Both the position numbers and the translations under genes were made by a program. Below, piece by piece: positions 61,964-64,000 of a stretch of 64,000 nucleotides of DNA; positions within the stretch are counted from its first letter, which is position 1, and the number at the start of each line of letters is the position of its first letter. The notes under the pieces are model-generated. The model was not told where the DNA came from and searched no databases. It was given only the letters and a program-made list of their open reading frames with translations. Origin of the DNA: Trochalopteron elliotii. Its lineage: Eukaryota; Chordata; Aves; Passeriformes; Leiothrichidae. The stretch covers positions 2,366,758-2,430,757 of the forward strand of contig JANPWX010000038.1 in assembly GCA_024734555.1 (NCBI GenBank), given 5' to 3'.

Positions 61964-64000
61964 GGACTCCACAGATGAGCTACGTATTTCTTGAACACAA
62001 AATAGCAAAATAAGTTGCTACTCTCAGTTGGAGTATAAATATAATTGTAACACAATTAATAAAAATAATAAACCTCACCCAGTTATATGGACCATATTAG
62101 AGGCTATAAAACTGGGCAAACTTTGGCTTATTCTAATCTTCTATGGTAGATTATTCTATATAGGAATTTCCATAACTTATGCTTTGTCAGAGGCTCTCAT
62201 ATGCTTTCCCCTGAATCTATACCTTTTAGCCTTCTAAAGAAAACGTATTAAAGAAACTAGTATGGAAAAAGCAGAATTAATCTTTACCACAATTCTTGCT
62301 TGCCATCCTATGCTCCATAAGAAAACATTATGCTTTTTTACAATAGTAAATTTTCCTTGAAAATCCTTCTTTATAAATCCATTACAGGCAAAGTATTCTC
62401 CAAACTGATTGGATCTTGGTGCATGAGCTGCAGGAATAAAAATGCATAAGAATTCAGACATAAATAACATTACTTTTTTTTTCTTTTTTATTTTTTTTTA
62501 AGCAAACAAGAGAGAAGCAAGTATTTAAACATTTCTAACTTAAGTTGAACTTCCAGTGTCTTCAAATGGAGAAGGTATGGATAATAAAAGTAAAGTCTGC
62601 ATGAAGATGTGCTAAAAGAAAAGATTTGGATCCGCTTGAGTGTCTTAATATTGCACCAAAAGGCCATAGAGCAAAATGAAGTTAGGCTTTGTTGTAGCAC
62701 TGGTCAATTAAAGTTAAAATTAAAATATATGTATATATATGTACAAAACAACAAAGTAACATGTAATTATTTTTTATTTAATGCAGTTAATTGCAGCTTT
62801 CCTCAAGAATACATTTTCCTAGATTGCCTTAACTGCTATTTATTTCGTGGATCAAGCTGGGTAACAATTTTTTTCTTTTTTTTCTCACATACATTTATGC
62901 TGTTTTTCAAATCATATGTATGTTATCTTACGTCTCATTTTTCAATTTTTCTAGTTCCCCCTTTATGAATCAATACTTCTGTTATTTACTTCAATTTTCT
63001 TCTTAGTTTAAGCTTAGGATGAAATTTATGTCACCTCAGTTTTCTAAACAAATCCCCAATCTTATTAAATTGCCCAGGAAAAGTCACTTCCAAGGAGCAT
63101 TTCATCCACTGCCAAGATGGGAATTTTCCTCAAGTTTTAATTTTTTCCACTACTTTTGACATTGTGGCTTTGGGTCCTTTTCTTCAGGTAATTTACACTA
63201 ATGCAGCTGCAGTCTTGCCATCACTCCTTCCCCTTGCTGGTACCTCCTCCTTTCTGCAAACAAGTTGGTTTGAGGAAAGAGATCAGTGAAGAACAAACCA
63301 CAAGGCACAGTTGCAGGGAGAATATGGCAGCCCGAGTTTTGTCTAGATTTTAGAGCACTGGTTTTTACTTGTAAATTAACTCTAGTTCTTGAAAATCTGT
63401 CCAGGCTAGGTCTTGAAAGGACCCAATCTCTGCAGATCTTCAGAAGTAATTATTCTAGGCTGATAAGCATTCTTTTGGCAATTCTTTTGAATATTTATTT
63501 TCTAGGCAATTGTGAAATGGTGTCCTATTGGCCTTCCAAGAGTGGCTAACTCCACTTTAATCTGCTCCTGATACTTGCTATGTGCCTCTAGAACTGAAAA
63601 CACATCCAAATTGTTAGCATTAATCATTTGCTAAAATAGAATACCTTTCTCACTGCTTGTAAAAATAATGGTGCTGATTGTTTCAGCATACAATTTGTAT
63701 AAATTGTAGCAATAATTGTAGCAATAATTGTAGCATAAATTGTAGCAAGTTATTTCTTTGATATTTAAAGACAAATAAGACTATCAGGGTAGTCCAACAT
63801 TCTGCCCTGTTGTACTTTGAGATGTCACTATTAATGCTGCGAAGTATCTGTTGCTCTATCGATTCTAAGACTTTTTAACTTCAGAGAAATATTTTTGAGG
63901 CATTTCCACAGATGTGAGAACAGAGTAGCTGATATGCACACTTAATTTTCAATGCAATAAAATTATCTACAATATGAGTAAGACTTTACAGGTTTCTGTC
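61964..64000. other. AT-rich non-coding stretch, no gene seen
   Basis: Contains a T-rich tract (62,474-62,500), a short TATA/TGTA run near 62,726-62,745 and a 12-bp tandem repeat (63,702-63,749). A 119-codon plus-strand frame (62,609-62,968) is Phe/Tyr/Cys-rich, runs through low-complexity sequence and is not credible. Confidence 0.6.
63702..63749. repeat. 12-bp tandem repeat, four copies
   Basis: AATTGTAGCAAT at 63,702-63,713 and 63,714-63,725 is perfect. A third copy, AATTGTAGCAT (63,726-63,736), and a fourth, AAATTGTAGCAAG (63,737-63,749), are slightly altered. It is a small minisatellite that could vary in copy number between individuals. Confidence 0.92.

Noticed and set aside
1..64000. 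tRNA, rRNA, snRNA genes, CRISPR arrays or bacterial operons
   Set aside because: No GGTTCGAATCC-type T-loop, rRNA core, regularly spaced direct repeats or densely packed ORFs were seen on either strand.

Overview
This is AT-rich, CpG-poor nuclear DNA from a vertebrate, most likely a bird. The main evidence is three 5'-truncated CR1 LINE copies. Two of them carry the typical CR1 3' end (variants of an ATTCTATGA-type short repeat). Several short LTR-type modules and plain microsatellites are also present, and I saw no mammalian-type SINEs. No confident protein-coding gene, tRNA or rRNA gene, CRISPR array or prokaryotic operon is visible. The longest ATG-to-stop frame on either strand is only about 135 codons (40,529-40,936), and none of the frames has a family motif I recognise. 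The window therefore reads as a gene desert or part of a very long intron.

Layout. 1-13.8 kb: unique AT-rich sequence with short tandem duplications and homopolymer tracts. 13.9-15.66 kb: the most distinctive unique-sequence block, with a cluster of CpGs in an otherwise CpG-depleted window, followed by T-rich tracts and a 3'-UTR-like end with ATTAAA and a GT-rich tail. This is a candidate regulatory element or transcript end. 15.7-23.3 kb: unique sequence with A-rich simple repeats. 23.33-23.90 kb: CR1 copy 1 (+). 24-39 kb: unique sequence containing one much older CR1/L3-like remnant near 30.4 kb. 39-41.3 kb: a run of short plus-strand open frames with no recognisable product and one clean hairpin. 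41.3-47.7 kb: unique sequence.

47.7-62 kb is the accessory part. It holds an LTR-like module on the minus strand (about 47.72-48.13 kb), a possible small exon pair (50.26-50.51 kb), CR1 copy 2 with a reverse-transcriptase fragment (51.76-52.71 kb), a plus-strand solo-LTR candidate (52.78-53.17 kb), a very short minus-strand LTR-like module (53.95-54.12 kb), an ERV-like fragment (59.36-59.48 kb), CR1 copy 3 on the minus strand (60.71-60.92 kb) and the best-supported solo LTR (61,462-61,959, minus strand, flanked by TGAG direct repeats). None of the LTR candidates has recognisable gag, pol or env next to it, so they are best read as solo LTRs or fragments.

I found no convincing new biological system. 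The items most worth checking are the solo LTR at 61.5 kb, the clustering of LTR-like modules in the last 17 kb, the CpG-rich block at 14-15 kb and the small exon candidates at 50.3-50.5 kb. Repeat calls rest on recalled consensus features and on structure visible in the sequence. No database search was run.
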